This document shows positions 8,483-17,032 of a stretch of 43,002 bases of DNA, piece by piece. Under the pieces are notes generated by a model. It searched no databases. It was not told the DNA's origin and was given only the letters and a program-made list of their open reading frames with translations. Each line of letters begins with the position of its first letter. Within the stretch, counting starts at the first letter, position 1. The translations under genes were made by a program, and so were the position numbers. The DNA comes from Caballeronia sp. (GTDB lineage: Bacteria > Pseudomonadota > Gammaproteobacteria > Burkholderiales > Burkholderiaceae), in NCBI RefSeq assembly GCF_028292365.1, contig NZ_JAQGMM010000141.1, positions 1 to 43,002 on the forward strand, read 5' to 3'.

Positions 8483-9635
8483 TTAAATGCCGGTTTTTAG
8501 GTTAACGGGTTCGTTCGAATGTCGAGCTTCCCATTCGTGACGCGCTTTTGCGAGTTCCTCTGCGAGCAGCTTCTCATCCGGCAAAACTGTGTGATATTCG
8601 GCGGCGAGCACCTTGTTTGGAAGTCCCTCCAGCGCGTACCGCGCGACGGCTGCATTCGTGCGAGCGCACAAGATCAATCCAACGGGCGGATTCTCGCCAG
8701 GTAAGGTCCAGTGCTCGCGTGCGTAGTTGCAGTACATGTGCATTTGTCCCACGTCAGCGTGATTCAGTTCGGTCAATTTCAGATCAATGATGACCAGGCA
8801 TCGAAGGCGCCGGTGAAAAAATAATAGATCGACCCGAAACCAACTCTCACCGATGCGCAAGCGTCGCTGACGTCCAACGAACGCAAAGTCGCCGCCCAGC
8901 TCAAGCAGGAAATCTTCTAGCCGATGAACGAGCGCGTCCTCCAATTGGGACTCGGAGTATTCGTCCTTCAGATCAAGAAACTCCAGAACGTAGGGGTCCT
9001 TGATCGCTTCCTCTGGCGTGACGAAGTCACCCGGCTGTGCCTTGCTCCCTCTTTCCAGCATTGTCCGCTTGTTCTTGGACAGCATGGCTCGGGTGTGAAA
9101 CTGGGAACTGATTTGCCGGTCGAGTTGGCGCACGCTCCATCCACCTCGAAGCGCTTCGGTCTCATAGAACGTGCGCTCGTCAGTCGAGCGAGTGCGACGC
9201 ATCAGGTGTACGTAGTGCGTCCACGAGAGGGGGAAAACCGTCGCCAATTGCTCGAGGTCAAATTTCCGAATCACCAATTCGGAATTCGGAGGTGCGCCCG
9301 CATTTGCAGATTTCCGAATCAGTGATTCGGAAAATCGCCGCAGGTGGATACGTCTGGTAAAACAGCCGCATCAGTTCAAGGTTGTCTACCCCGAAACCGC
9401 GGCCGAACCGCCTGGTCAGATCGCCAGATAGTCGAACCAGCAGCGCTTGACCGTAAGCTGCCCGGCTCCCTCCGTCTTGTTCGAACTCCACGACACGCCG
9501 GCCGACTTCCCAATAAGTCGCGGTCATCAGCGCGTTTACGCTGCGGGCAGCAGCTCGGCGGCTACTCTCCAGGATGACGACGATATCGCCGTGAATGCCC
9601 TTGTAGTCCGTGCTGCTTAAAAAGATGTCAGTCAT
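8483..9635 (-). pseudogene. YhcG-family (DUF1016) PDDEXK nuclease, frameshifted by a 7-bp duplication
   Basis: Two overlapping frames give one YhcG-type protein. The upstream part (9635-9258) is the DUF1016 N-terminal helical domain (ATYWEVGRRVVEFEQDGG, GVDNLELMRLFYQTYP). The downstream part (9277-8483) carries the middle domain (FYETEALRGGWSVRQLDRQI) and the PD-(D/E)xK nuclease core (FRVDLLFFHRRLRCLVIIDLK). The frame is lost at a tandem 7-mer, ATTCGGA at 9276-9282 and 9283-9289. Removing one copy joins the frames as GRTSELVIRKFDLEQLA and gives a 381-residue protein, within the normal family size. Known family members are linked to DNA-processing and anti-phage functions. As sequenced it would make two fragments. 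Confidence 0.85.
9276..9289. repeat. Tandem 7-bp duplication breaking the YhcG-type gene
   Basis: ATTCGGA occurs twice head to tail. Seven is 1 modulo 3, which equals the frame difference between the two halves of the gene. The site sits in a dyad-rich linker: ATTTCCGAATCA and TGATTCGGAAA arms recur at 9262-9290 and 9310-9333, which may promote slippage. Confidence 0.8.
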
Positions 9636-9969
9636 TGCTTGTCACGGAACGATATAAGAAGGATGTGTTGCAGCCCGCCCAGAGGAGCTCCTGGACACAA
9701 GCTTAGCTGATCCGGCGCAGTAACGACGCGCTACAGGCTCGAAGGCGTTACTTACTTGATCGCATCAGCTCATACCACGTGCATGATGGTCTAACTCCGA
9801 ATCGTACGTCGCCAGCGCGGAATCTGCCCCAACAAACTCAGGCTTTGCGCGTCCACGGCGATTTATCCCCGGACCCAATGCTTGTTCGCGAGCCGGCTAT
9901 CGCCGTCGAGGTTGAGCCCTTTCTTTTGCCGCTCGCCTTCGCCAGTGACAATGTCAGTTCCGCAAACAA
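9636..9969. other. Region without a recognisable gene
   Basis: Between the YhcG-type pseudogene start and the broken TIGR02391 gene. The open frame that continues the TIGR02391 remnant to 9838 no longer matches that family. I see no promoter or repeat that stands out. Confidence 0.3.
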
Positions 9970-10550
9970 GTGAGCCAGTGCCTCGGGCTCGGACTCCGGC
10001 TGCGACCTATTCGTGAGTGGTCCCGTGGCCTTGTCGAACGCCTTGCGCATAAGGCTGGTGCCAATGTCGGTAGACGCGAGGCCTTCTGCGTCCCTGACCG
10101 CCACCTCGACAGCCTTAAGGCTGCAAATACCACCTCGTCACGGTCGTCGCGTGCCAGACTCAACCAAACCCTATCGGCGAAGGCAGGATGCAGCAGCCCC
10201 TTCGGGAAAGCGATTGCTGCGCGGAACGTGTCGAACGCCTGGCAATCTCCCAACGCCTCTGCGCGTCGGCTAGCGACGAACCGGCCGCTGCGGCCGTTCG
10301 GCTCGCTAGCCTGCAAGATCAATTTGGTCACCTGCAGCCAGTTTCACGCCACTATTGCGCCGGAGTCCATGACGAGGAGACGGGTGGAATCGTCGTCGAA
10401 AACGAACGCCACCTGCCCACGAAGAGGATCAAATGCGACGACTCGCTCCGCATATGGCCTTCTTAACACCTCAACTCCGGACGGCCATGGCGGTTCGCCC
10501 TGAGCCGCCTTGCCCGCCGGGATTGAGCTGGCTAATTTTGCGAGGACCAA
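9970..10550 (-). pseudogene. TIGR02391 (Ymh, HEPN-like) family protein, broken
   Basis: Three lesions are visible in a leftward gene. After IVA at 10347, a TGA (10346-10344) stands where TGG (Trp) is expected, since the next codons read NWLQVTKLILQASE. Translation then gives AFPKGLLHPAFADRVWLSLARDDRDEVVFAA. Near 10123 one base is missing (TTAAG for TTCAAG), and the frame continues in another register as KAVEVAVRDAEGLASTDIG and LMRKAFDKATGPLT, the hallmark of TIGR02391 proteins. The match stops after ALAHLFA at about 9972, so the C-terminal HEPN-like tail is missing. The part before about 10360 does not clearly belong to the family. Such proteins are usually found near restriction or defence genes. 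Confidence 0.7.
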
Positions 10551-11362
10551 TTAGACCCGACAAAGCAAGGCACTGAGCATCCGGGGCTTTTCGTACCGCG
10601 CCCCGCGAGCGCCTTGATCTGCGTTTCCTGTGAATGCCGGTTGCGCAAAGCGTTCCAATTTGAAACAGGTGATGCGGCCCGTGTTTGACAGTGTGACCGA
10701 TTTTGCGACAGTGGAAAGCGTCCATCAGTGGACGATATGCGTTCGATACCTGACGTGACCTTAAGCGCCATACCGTTACAGTCCGGTGCGCAAAACGTTC
10801 AGCGACTGGCGCATAAGTTGCTTGATATGTCGCCGTAAAGAACACTAAGTAGCCTCAGCCCTGCACCATCCGGGCTCTGATCCAACACGAACCGAAAGTA
10901 CCAGCACACCGCGCATCTGATGACGACGCCCGCTGCAAGGTGTTAGCGATTATTCGTTTTCCTCATCGCGCGTTTCTGCGCGACCGACATATGAACCTGA
11001 CAAGTTCCTGCTGTTTCGACCGTACCGATCTCGCCAGGGCGTCGACCGTGGGCCACGACGCCACTCGGTTGCCTCAGTATGGTCTGGCTACGCCGGTGTG
11101 CAGAGTCCTTTGCTGGACGTCGTACGCAGCGCCAAGCCGCCCTCCCAGCCGGGCGATCCTGTGCTCGAAATCATCGGTTGCGGAACTGAAGCGGCCGCTC
11201 ACGTTCACCGGCGTACGCATAAGAAGAGGAAGAGATTGTCTTCAAGCCCCGGTCTTCCGACTGACCGGGCCACAGCAAGGTTGCATTGCTACCTCGATGG
11301 CGTACTTGCGAAATCGCCACGCGGCCCGTTTGCGTATCAACCCTCTATAAATGGAAAATGCC
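10551..11362. other. Long non-coding stretch before the alcohol dehydrogenase
   Basis: About 800 bp with only weak frames that do not resemble proteins. Two imperfect direct repeats, GCGCAAAGCGTTC at 10643-10655 and GCGCAAAACGTTC at 10788-10800 (12 of 13 identical), lie 145 bp apart. They could be operator half-sites or old element ends. No clear promoter for the dehydrogenase was recognised. Confidence 0.3.
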
Positions 11363-12463
11363 ATGCCCTCCATGATGAAAGCAGCTGTGTTCGTCGCACC
11401 TGGCCGTATCGAAGTTGCTGAAAAGCCGATTCCCGACGTCGGCCCCAACGACGCATTGATGCGCATCACCACCACCACCATCTGTGGCACCGATGTCCAC
11501 ATCCTCAAGGGCGAATATCCCGTCGCCAAGGGGCTCACGATTGGTCACGAACCAGTTGGCATTATCGAAAAGCTCGGAAGCGCAGTGGTCGGCTACCAGG
11601 AGGGCCAGCGCGTGATCGCCGGCGCGATCTGCCCCAACTTCAACTCCTACGCCGCGATGGACGGCTATCCGTCACAAGACGGCAGCTACCTCATCGCCAG
11701 CGGCTTGTGCGGATGCCACGGCTACAAGGCGACGGCAGGCTGGCGTTTCGGCAACCTTATCGATGGTACGCAGGCCGAATATGTATTGGTGCCCGATGCC
11801 CAGGCCAACCTCGCTCCAATCCCGGACGGCCTGACTGACGAGCAGGTGTTGATGTGCCCGGACATCATGTCGACCGGCTTCAAGGGGGCGGAGAACGCCA
11901 ACATCAGGATTGGCGACACCGTAGCCGTGTTCGCGCAGGGCCCAATTGGCTTGTGCGCCACGGCAGGCGCGCGGTTGCTGGGCGCCAGCACCATCATCGT
12001 GGTGGATGGCAACGAGCAGCGGCTGGCCGTCTCCAAAAAAATGGGCGCTGACGTAACGCTGAATTTCAAGAACTGCGATGTGGTCGATGAAATCATGAAA
12101 CTGACCAATGGCCGCGGCGTCGACTCGTCGATCGAGGCGCTAGGCACGCAAGGAACATTCGAATCAGCCCTTCGCATTTTGAAGCCGGGCGGCACGCTCT
12201 CTAGCCTTGGCGTGTACTCTTCCGATCTGAAAATCCCGTTGTCGGCATTTGCGGCTGGTCTGGGCGATCATAAGATCAACACGGCGCTATGCCCGGGAGG
12301 GAAGGAGCGCATGCGCCGCTTGTTAAACGTCGTCGCGTCTGGCCGTGTCGATTTGGGAGAGTTAGTGACTCACCACTACAAACTCGACGACATCGCCGCC
12401 GCTTACGACCTCTTTGCCAACCAGCGTGACGGAGTACTCAAGGTGGCAATCAAGCCACACTGA
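11363..12463 (+). CDS. Zinc-dependent secondary alcohol dehydrogenase
   Basis: A medium-chain, zinc-type alcohol dehydrogenase of about 366 residues. The catalytic zinc site is visible as TICGTDVHILKGEYP and GHEPVG near the N-terminus. The four-cysteine structural zinc loop is absent and the segment GWRFGNLIDGTQAEYVLV is present, as in TbADH/isopropanol-type secondary alcohol dehydrogenases. The Rossmann domain ends its second strand with VVDGNEQ; an Asp here usually means NAD rather than NADP. The start at 11363 (MPSMMKAAV) has GGAAA about 6 nt upstream; in-frame ATGs at 11351, 11372 and 11375 are alternatives. It likely oxidises short secondary alcohols or reduces ketones in the cytoplasm. 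It is monocistronic, with a hairpin after the stop. Confidence 0.88.
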   Translation: MPSMMKAAVFVAPGRIEVAEKPIPDVGPNDALMRITTTTICGTDVHILKGEYPVAKGLTIGHEPVGIIEKLGSAVVGYQEGQRVIAGAICPNFNSYAAMDGYPSQDGSYLIASGLCGCHGYKATAGWRFGNLIDGTQAEYVLVPDAQANLAPIPDGLTDEQVLMCPDIMSTGFKGAENANIRIGDTVAVFAQGPIGLCATAGARLLGASTIIVVDGNEQRLAVSKKMGADVTLNFKNCDVVDEIMKLTNGRGVDSSIEALGTQGTFESALRILKPGGTLSSLGVYSSDLKIPLSAFAAGLGDHKINTALCPGGKERMRRLLNVVASGRVDLGELVTHHYKLDDIAAAYDLFANQRDGVLKVAIKPH

Positions 12464-12491
12464 ATGCCAGGCTTGAGGTCATGTTCGTAGT

Positions 12492-12520
12492 CAGACCGGC
12501 CGCCCGGCGCGGACGGTCTG
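12492..12520 (+). terminator. Hairpin after the alcohol dehydrogenase gene
   Basis: CAGACCG (12492-12498) pairs with CGGTCTG (12514-12520) around a GC-rich 15-nt loop, 28 bp past the stop. No T-run follows, so it is a weak terminator candidate. Confidence 0.35.
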
Positions 12521-12610
12521 GCGAGTTGTTGCATGCCGCAAACCATCTCGGGTAACGGGTGCTGGATCTCGCTCAATGCTTTCAGGAAGGTAAAGATGTT
12601 GGGGTACGGC

Positions 12611-13033
12611 TCAACTCCCCGGCATCATCCCGTTGCGCCGTTTAACCTCATCCGCCTCGGGCGAACCCAGAAATGTCAGCCACTTCTCCGCGATGTCCGC
12701 GTGTACCGTTTGGGCAGCGAGCGCGGCGCTGAACACCATGACAATCTGCACCGCGGCCGGCAACGGCCCGAGCACATCGATCCCTTGCAGATGAATCATT
12801 TCGCTCAGTTGCTGAAAGCCGAGTTCCGCGCGGCCGTCAGCCACGAGTGAACCGACAGCCACGCCGGGCGGCGCCAGGACCGTGCGCCCGGCGATCTCCT
12901 TCGCGATACCCCAGCGCTCGAACAGCTTTTGCAGGTGCGTACCGCTCGGACCAGTCGAATAGCTGATGCTGCCCGCCGTTTCGACTCCCTGCTTCAGCTC
13001 CGCTTCCGAGCCAATGCCAGGGCGTCGCGTTGT
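12611..13033 (-). pseudogene. C-terminal remnant of a ModA-like periplasmic binding protein
   Basis: The last 140 or so residues of a molybdate-type solute-binding protein are readable in a leftward frame: ELKQGVETAGSISYSTGPSG, GIAKEIAGRTVLAPPGVAVG, VADGRAELGFQQLSEMIH, and the C-terminal GSPEADEVKRRNGMMPG. Upstream of about 13033 the frame no longer matches, because the sequence becomes the reverse strand of the TctA remnant. The signal peptide and first lobe are therefore missing and the gene is inactive. The frame itself runs on to 13222 but only as a shadow of the other gene. Confidence 0.75.
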
Positions 13034-13044
13034 GCGGTTACGTT

Positions 13045-13679
13045 CGTCCTGCCCGACAGGCGACCCGGTAATGGCGTTGATCCTCGGCGCGCTGCTGATC
13101 CATGTCATCCAGCGGGGACCGCAATTGATCACCGAGCATGCGGATCTGTTCTGGGGATTGATAGCGAGCTTCTGGGTCGGCAACATCATGCTGGTCATAT
13201 TGAACGTGCCGCTGATCGGCATCTGGGTGAAATTCCTGAAAGTGCCCTACCGGTATCTGTTTCCCTCGGCGCTTTTCTTTATCGCGGTGGGCGTCTACAG
13301 CACGAACAATAGTCTGTTCCAGGTGGGCGAAGTGCTCGTGTTCGGGGTAATCGGCGCGATCTTTCTCGCGCTCGACTTTCCAGTGGCGCCAATCCTGCTC
13401 GGCTTCGTGCTCGGACCTCTTGTGGAGGAGAACTTCCGTCGCTCGCTGCTTCTGTCGGACGGCCAGTTGCGCGTGTTTTTCGAGCATCCGATCAGCGCGG
13501 TGTTCATGGCGGCGTCGGCGCTGTTGATTCTGCTGCAGGTGTATTTCGCTGCACGCAAGGCCTGGCGAAAGCGCACGAACGGGGACGGCCAGACGGCCCT
13601 TGCCGGAGCGGGCCTGGACACGGCGACGAGTAGAGAAGTGAAGTTGACGGAAGGATCGCCGGCGTCATCAAAGACTTGA
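13045..13679 (+). pseudogene. C-terminal remnant of a TctA-family tricarboxylate permease
   Basis: A rightward frame encodes the last 200 residues or so of a tripartite tricarboxylate transporter large membrane subunit (normally about 500): VMALILGALLIH, WGLIASFWVGNIMLVILN, FGVIGAIFLALDFPVAPILL, GFVLGPLVEENFRRSLLLS and a final hydrophobic helix. The N-terminal two thirds are missing; upstream of about 13045 the DNA is the ModA-like remnant in the opposite direction. No TctB or TctC gene accompanies it. Conserved GIQPGP appears as VIQRGP, a sign of decay. Confidence 0.78.
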
Positions 13680-13697
13680 TGACGGGGTTGTTTCAGA

Positions 13698-13714
13698 GAG
13701 AACAGAACGTTCTC
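13698..13714 (+). terminator. Small dyad after the TctA remnant
   Basis: GAGAAC (13698-13703) and GTTCTC (13709-13714) around AGAAC, 19 bp past the stop. It is short, without a T-run. It could be a leftover terminator or a protein-binding dyad. Confidence 0.2.
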
Positions 13715-13868
13715 ATGGTCAATGTATCGACCAGGGATGAAGCCAATGAAGCCGGGGCCCATGACAGTTAGCTGTATTCTCAAGTGCTATTCGCGCTCAC
13801 TCCATCAGGTGAAGACCTGAATCTTCGTCTTGTTCAACCGCCACCGCTTACTTTAAACGCCAACACAT

Positions 13869-14252
13869 TCAGGCGATACCATCCAGCAGGTCCAGCAACG
13901 CGTCTCCGTCTACTGGCTTTCTGAAGAAACCTAGTGCGCCTCTGCGCAGATAGTAGTCTTCCGCATGCCCGCTCGGTTTTCCCGTGATCACTATGACCGG
14001 CGTGGCCGCGTCCGAATGAACCGTTCTATCGAGCACTTGAATGCCGTCAACCGGACGCATTCCCAAGTCGGTAATAACGCATACCAGACCCGCGTAACCG
14101 TCGGAGAAAAAGTCCAGCGCAGATTCGTAGACCCGTGTTCCATAGCCGCCCGAGGCCAACAGGTTCGCCAGCGACGCCAGCACGCGCCGGTCATCATCAA
14201 TCACGGCAACGGTTCGAACTGGAGGCGTGGGAATTTTTTTTATTCCGGTCAT
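13869..14252 (-). CDS. Single-domain response regulator (receiver only)
   Basis: A 127-residue stand-alone receiver domain. The acidic pocket (IDDD, residues 18-21), phospho-acceptor Asp62 (CVITDLGM), Thr90 (VIVITG) and Lys112 (FFRKPVD) are all present, so it should be phosphorylatable. It has no output domain and is likely a phosphate shuttle or sink, or a regulator acting by protein contact. It starts 26 bp after the FixJ-type gene on the same strand, presumably the second gene of that operon. The ribosome binding site is weak (GAGACGCG). Confidence 0.85.
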   Translation of the reverse strand: MTGIKKIPTPPVRTVAVIDDDRRVLASLANLLASGGYGTRVYESALDFFSDGYAGLVCVITDLGMRPVDGIQVLDRTVHSDAATPVIVITGKPSGHAEDYYLRRGALGFFRKPVDGDALLDLLDGIA

Positions 14253-14278
14253 CGCGTCTCACGAAGAATTAATTAACG

Positions 14279-14917
14279 TCAAACACCGAACGTGGTCATT
14301 GACGATGTTTCGAGCTGCAATTTGCTCGCCAGCCTGACCAGCGTGGCAAATGAACCGGCTTGCATTTTTCTCATGATGTGGCCGCGATGTACCTGCACGG
14401 TGTATTCGGTGATACCCAATACCGACGCCGCCTGCTTGTTGAGCAGGCCGCTTGCAAGCAACGGCAAAAGCTCCTGCTCACGAGGCGTCAACGATTGGTA
14501 AAGAGCCACGAGCGCCGCTGTATCTTCCGCTTCCTTGCGAAGAATGTGCGCGCGAGCGAGTGCCGCGTCAACCGCATGCATCAACGCATCTTCATCGAGG
14601 GGCTTGGTGAGGAAGTCAACAGCCCCACCCTTCATGGCAAGGACCGTGGACGGCACATCTCCACTTCCGGAGATGAAGATCACGGGAATCTGCGAGTCCC
14701 TGCTGACAAGCTTCTGGACTTCCAGCCCATTCATGCCTGGCATTCTCAAATCCAGGATCAGACATGCAACGGCGTCTTGACGCGGTGTGTCCAGAAATTC
14801 CCTGCCCGAGTTGAATGCGTGGACGTCTCTTCCGTTTGCGCGCAACAGAGCACAGAGTGCTTCTCGTACCCGTCTGTCGTCGTCGACCACATACACCAGT
14901 TCGCTTGGCGGTTCCAT
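14279..14917 (-). CDS. FixJ-type response regulator (receiver + LuxR helix-turn-helix)
   Basis: A 212-residue regulator. The start at 14917 (MEPPSELVYVVDDD) has GGAG 6 nt upstream; the frame from 14953 lacks one. The receiver has the VDDD pocket, Asp56 (LILDLRMPG), Ser83 and Lys105 (FLTKPLDED). The C-terminal LuxR-type DNA-binding domain reads SLTPREQELLPLLASGLLNK and ITEYTVQVHRGHIMRKMQ. Such regulators bind short dyads as dimers when phosphorylated. Its upstream region contains a palindrome, CATTACATGAACATGCAATG, which I infer to be its own binding site. The partner kinase is likely 15251-16681, the seven-PAS kinase, or both. Confidence 0.9.
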   Translation of the reverse strand: MEPPSELVYVVDDDRRVREALCALLRANGRDVHAFNSGREFLDTPRQDAVACLILDLRMPGMNGLEVQKLVSRDSQIPVIFISGSGDVPSTVLAMKGGAVDFLTKPLDEDALMHAVDAALARAHILRKEAEDTAALVALYQSLTPREQELLPLLASGLLNKQAASVLGITEYTVQVHRGHIMRKMQAGSFATLVRLASKLQLETSSMTTFGV

Positions 14918-15005
14918 GGACCTCTCCGTTGCCAGGTGAAAATTTCTACTCATGCCGGTACAACCTGTCCACGATAATCTCGCTCAATGTCCCTCTTATC
15001 CGGTC

Positions 15006-15115
15006 GTGTCGACAAAAAATTATAGCCATCGGCATGGTCATGCGGAAGCGCGCCAACCGGGTAGCGCATTACATGAACATGCAATGGCGCCGCCCGATAT
15101 GAAGTTGTAGGCTTG
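15006..15115 (-). promoter_or_regulatory. Regulatory segment, copy 1: palindrome plus TATAAT before the FixJ-type gene
   Basis: It contains the near-palindrome CATTACATGAACATGCAATG (15067-15086) and, on the minus strand, a perfect TATAAT (15019-15024) facing the FixJ-type gene. The two are 42 bp apart, which puts the palindrome centre near -64, a class I activator position; no good -35 box is seen. Almost the whole segment recurs at 19786-19886. It probably drives the FixJ-type gene and lone receiver by autoactivation. Confidence 0.65.
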
Positions 15116-15250
15116 GGAGTTGTTGCGAAACGTCCCACATGGAATCTGTTAATGCAGGTCTGCAAAAGCCCTGGAATTGACGTGTGGGTGAACGATCCTG
15201 CGACGAGAGGAGCTAGTCATCGCGATGAGACCAGGCAGGCGCACACAACG

Positions 15251-16681
15251 TCAGCGTGCTGTTGTGTTCGACGTCTCTATCGGAAGGCTGAAGCTGAAGG
15301 TTACGCCGCGCGACATACTGCGCACTGCCCAAATCCGGCCAGTGTGTGCTTCGATGATGGACCGGCAGATTGCCAGTCCCATGCCCATCCCTGTTTCCTT
15401 TGTGGTGAAAAATGGCTCAAAAATCTTCTCGAAGTCCACATGCCCCGTACCGTGATCCTCTACGTCGATCACCACATCGTCCGCTTCGCGGCGCGAGCGA
15501 ATCACTAGCAGTCTGGGCCGTTCCTCCGTTGCCGCTAAGGCTTCGATCGCGTTGCGCACGAGATTCACGAGCACCTGCTGAATCTGAACCGCGTCCGCAC
15601 TGATCCTCGATACATTTTCGCCCAATATTGTCTCTAGCGAAACCGCGTTGCGCTGGATGTCGTCGGCCATCAGCGTGCATACCTGAAGAATCAGCTTGTT
15701 GATATCGAGGTCGATCTTTTGGAGGACCGTGTGCCTGAAGAGTGCCCGAATGCGGCCTACCACGTCTGCCGCGGAATTCGCGTCACGGAGAACCTGCTCG
15801 GCCGAGTATTTGGCCTCTTCGATCTTGGGCGGCGTTGCTGCAAGCCATCGCACACATGCGCGTCCATGCGCCACGATGGCCTGGAGTGGCTGGTTGAGTT
15901 CGTGGGCGATTGAGGCGGACAGTTCGGCGACAGCCGCGAGCCTCGACGCCTGCGCCAGCTTCTCCTGCGCATCGCGCAAGGCCTTCGACAATTCCTCGCC
16001 GTCATCGAGACCGACATCGAGGCCGAAGAACTTCATCACTTGCGCCCCGGCCGCTTCGGTACTGTGTTGCTCTCTATCGTGATCGATTTCGAGCCGTGAA
16101 AGCAGGTCCGGCTCGTCCGATAGCTGCTTGAGGAGCGCGACGAGATGGTGCCGCACGTTTTCGGACCGGCGCGCTCCTTCCTCGATTGCAATGGCCAATC
16201 CCGCCCACCGCGGCTGCCGATACTGGTCAGCCAGATAGGCCCGGACAATGATCTGCGCAATGAGGTTGAAGTGGTCCACGAGATACAGCGAGACATCGAC
16301 CAGAAGTTCTTTCGCAATACGCTCGTCCAACTCTCCCAGCGCGATGTACGTGCTCCAGATTTCTCGCAGCCCCAACCGCAACGCCTGAAGCAGGCTCTGC
16401 AGCGGCACGCGTTGATGCTCTCGCCTTTGGCTGATTTCCCGAAAGACATCCATGTCCTGTGTGGATGGAGGCTCGCCCGACAACAGTGTCTCGAACCATA
16501 CTTTGGCCGACAGCGTGACGGATTCCTGAACATCCCGTTTTGCAGCCGGTGCGAGTAATTTGTATCCGTCGAGCGGCGTCAGTGTCTCAAGCGTGCGTTC
16601 GACGACAAGCGTCAGATCGGCTGCGATAGAAGCGGTTTTTTCCCGCAAGTGATTGCTGATTCTTGGAGCTTTGGCGAACAC
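15251..16681 (-). CDS. Soluble histidine kinase
   Basis: A 476-residue kinase without membrane segments. Residues 1 to about 225 form a helical, RsbR-like N-terminal region of unknown ligand. A short coiled coil (230-250) leads to the phospho-acceptor His260 in SASIAHELNQPLQAI. The ATP-binding domain has the N box (NLVRNAIEAL, about 373-382), G1 (DVEDHGTG), the F box (FEPFFTTKE) and G2 (GMGMGLAICRS). The core closely resembles that of the seven-PAS kinase (shared RACVRWLAA/QACKRWLAA, IRALFR). It lies upstream of the FixJ-type gene on the same strand but is separated by the 333-bp regulatory region, so it is a likely partner with its own promoter. Confidence 0.9.
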   Translation of the reverse strand: MFAKAPRISNHLREKTASIAADLTLVVERTLETLTPLDGYKLLAPAAKRDVQESVTLSAKVWFETLLSGEPPSTQDMDVFREISQRREHQRVPLQSLLQALRLGLREIWSTYIALGELDERIAKELLVDVSLYLVDHFNLIAQIIVRAYLADQYRQPRWAGLAIAIEEGARRSENVRHHLVALLKQLSDEPDLLSRLEIDHDREQHSTEAAGAQVMKFFGLDVGLDDGEELSKALRDAQEKLAQASRLAAVAELSASIAHELNQPLQAIVAHGRACVRWLAATPPKIEEAKYSAEQVLRDANSAADVVGRIRALFRHTVLQKIDLDINKLILQVCTLMADDIQRNAVSLETILGENVSRISADAVQIQQVLVNLVRNAIEALAATEERPRLLVIRSRREADDVVIDVEDHGTGHVDFEKIFEPFFTTKETGMGMGLAICRSIIEAHTGRIWAVRSMSRGVTFSFSLPIETSNTTAR

Positions 16682-17032
16682 GGATAGGTATCTGTCAGTA
16701 ACGAGGCGCGATTTCGATTAACAAGGAGCGCCGGTGCAGCGAGTGTTAAAGCTGCGCACCGACCCGTTCCCGCCTGACACCCTGCAATAAGATTTGACGC
16801 GGCGTATTATGTGGCAAAAACGAGTCGTTCCCGGCGAAGCGCCTGTGAGCTGTCCGGCAGTGATCGACAAGCGCGCTACCCTTTTCCGGCCCCGCGCTTC
16901 GATCTCGATCCAGTGCACACATGATCTCCTGGCGCGGCGCGGTCCGCCATCCCCCGTACAGGGGATGCGCTTCAATAAATTGGGGGATGGTGGCAAGCAC
17001 GGTCACCCCCACCCATAATGTGTGACTGAAAA
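16682..17032. other. Divergent intergenic region between kinase and MalT-type regulator
   Basis: 351 bp without a convincing gene. It must hold the promoters of both flanking genes. The only strong structure is the dyad at 16948-16967. Confidence 0.4.
16948..16967 (+). promoter_or_regulatory. CATCCCC/GGGGATG dyad upstream of the MalT-type gene
   Basis: A perfect 7-bp inverted repeat with a 6-nt centre (CGTACA), 66 bp before the ATG at 17033. A further GGGGGATGG follows at 16983-16991, a possible extra half-site. It is a candidate operator for the adjacent LuxR-type regulator or another activator; no T-run supports a terminator. Confidence 0.35.

Noticed and set aside
9970-10503. 177-codon open frame on the plus strand
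   Set aside because: It is antisense to the broken TIGR02391 gene, whose reading in the minus strand gives real family motifs. The plus frame is low-complexity Ser/Arg.
6579-10900. Insertion sequence or transposon in the broken-gene region
   Set aside because: I found no transposase frame and no convincing terminal inverted repeats. The imperfect repeats at 10643 and 10788 are too short to support one.
12966-13077. Upstream part of the long plus-strand frame read as the start of the TctA gene
   Set aside because: This stretch is the reverse strand of the ModA-like remnant; TctA similarity begins only at about 13045. No real start exists.
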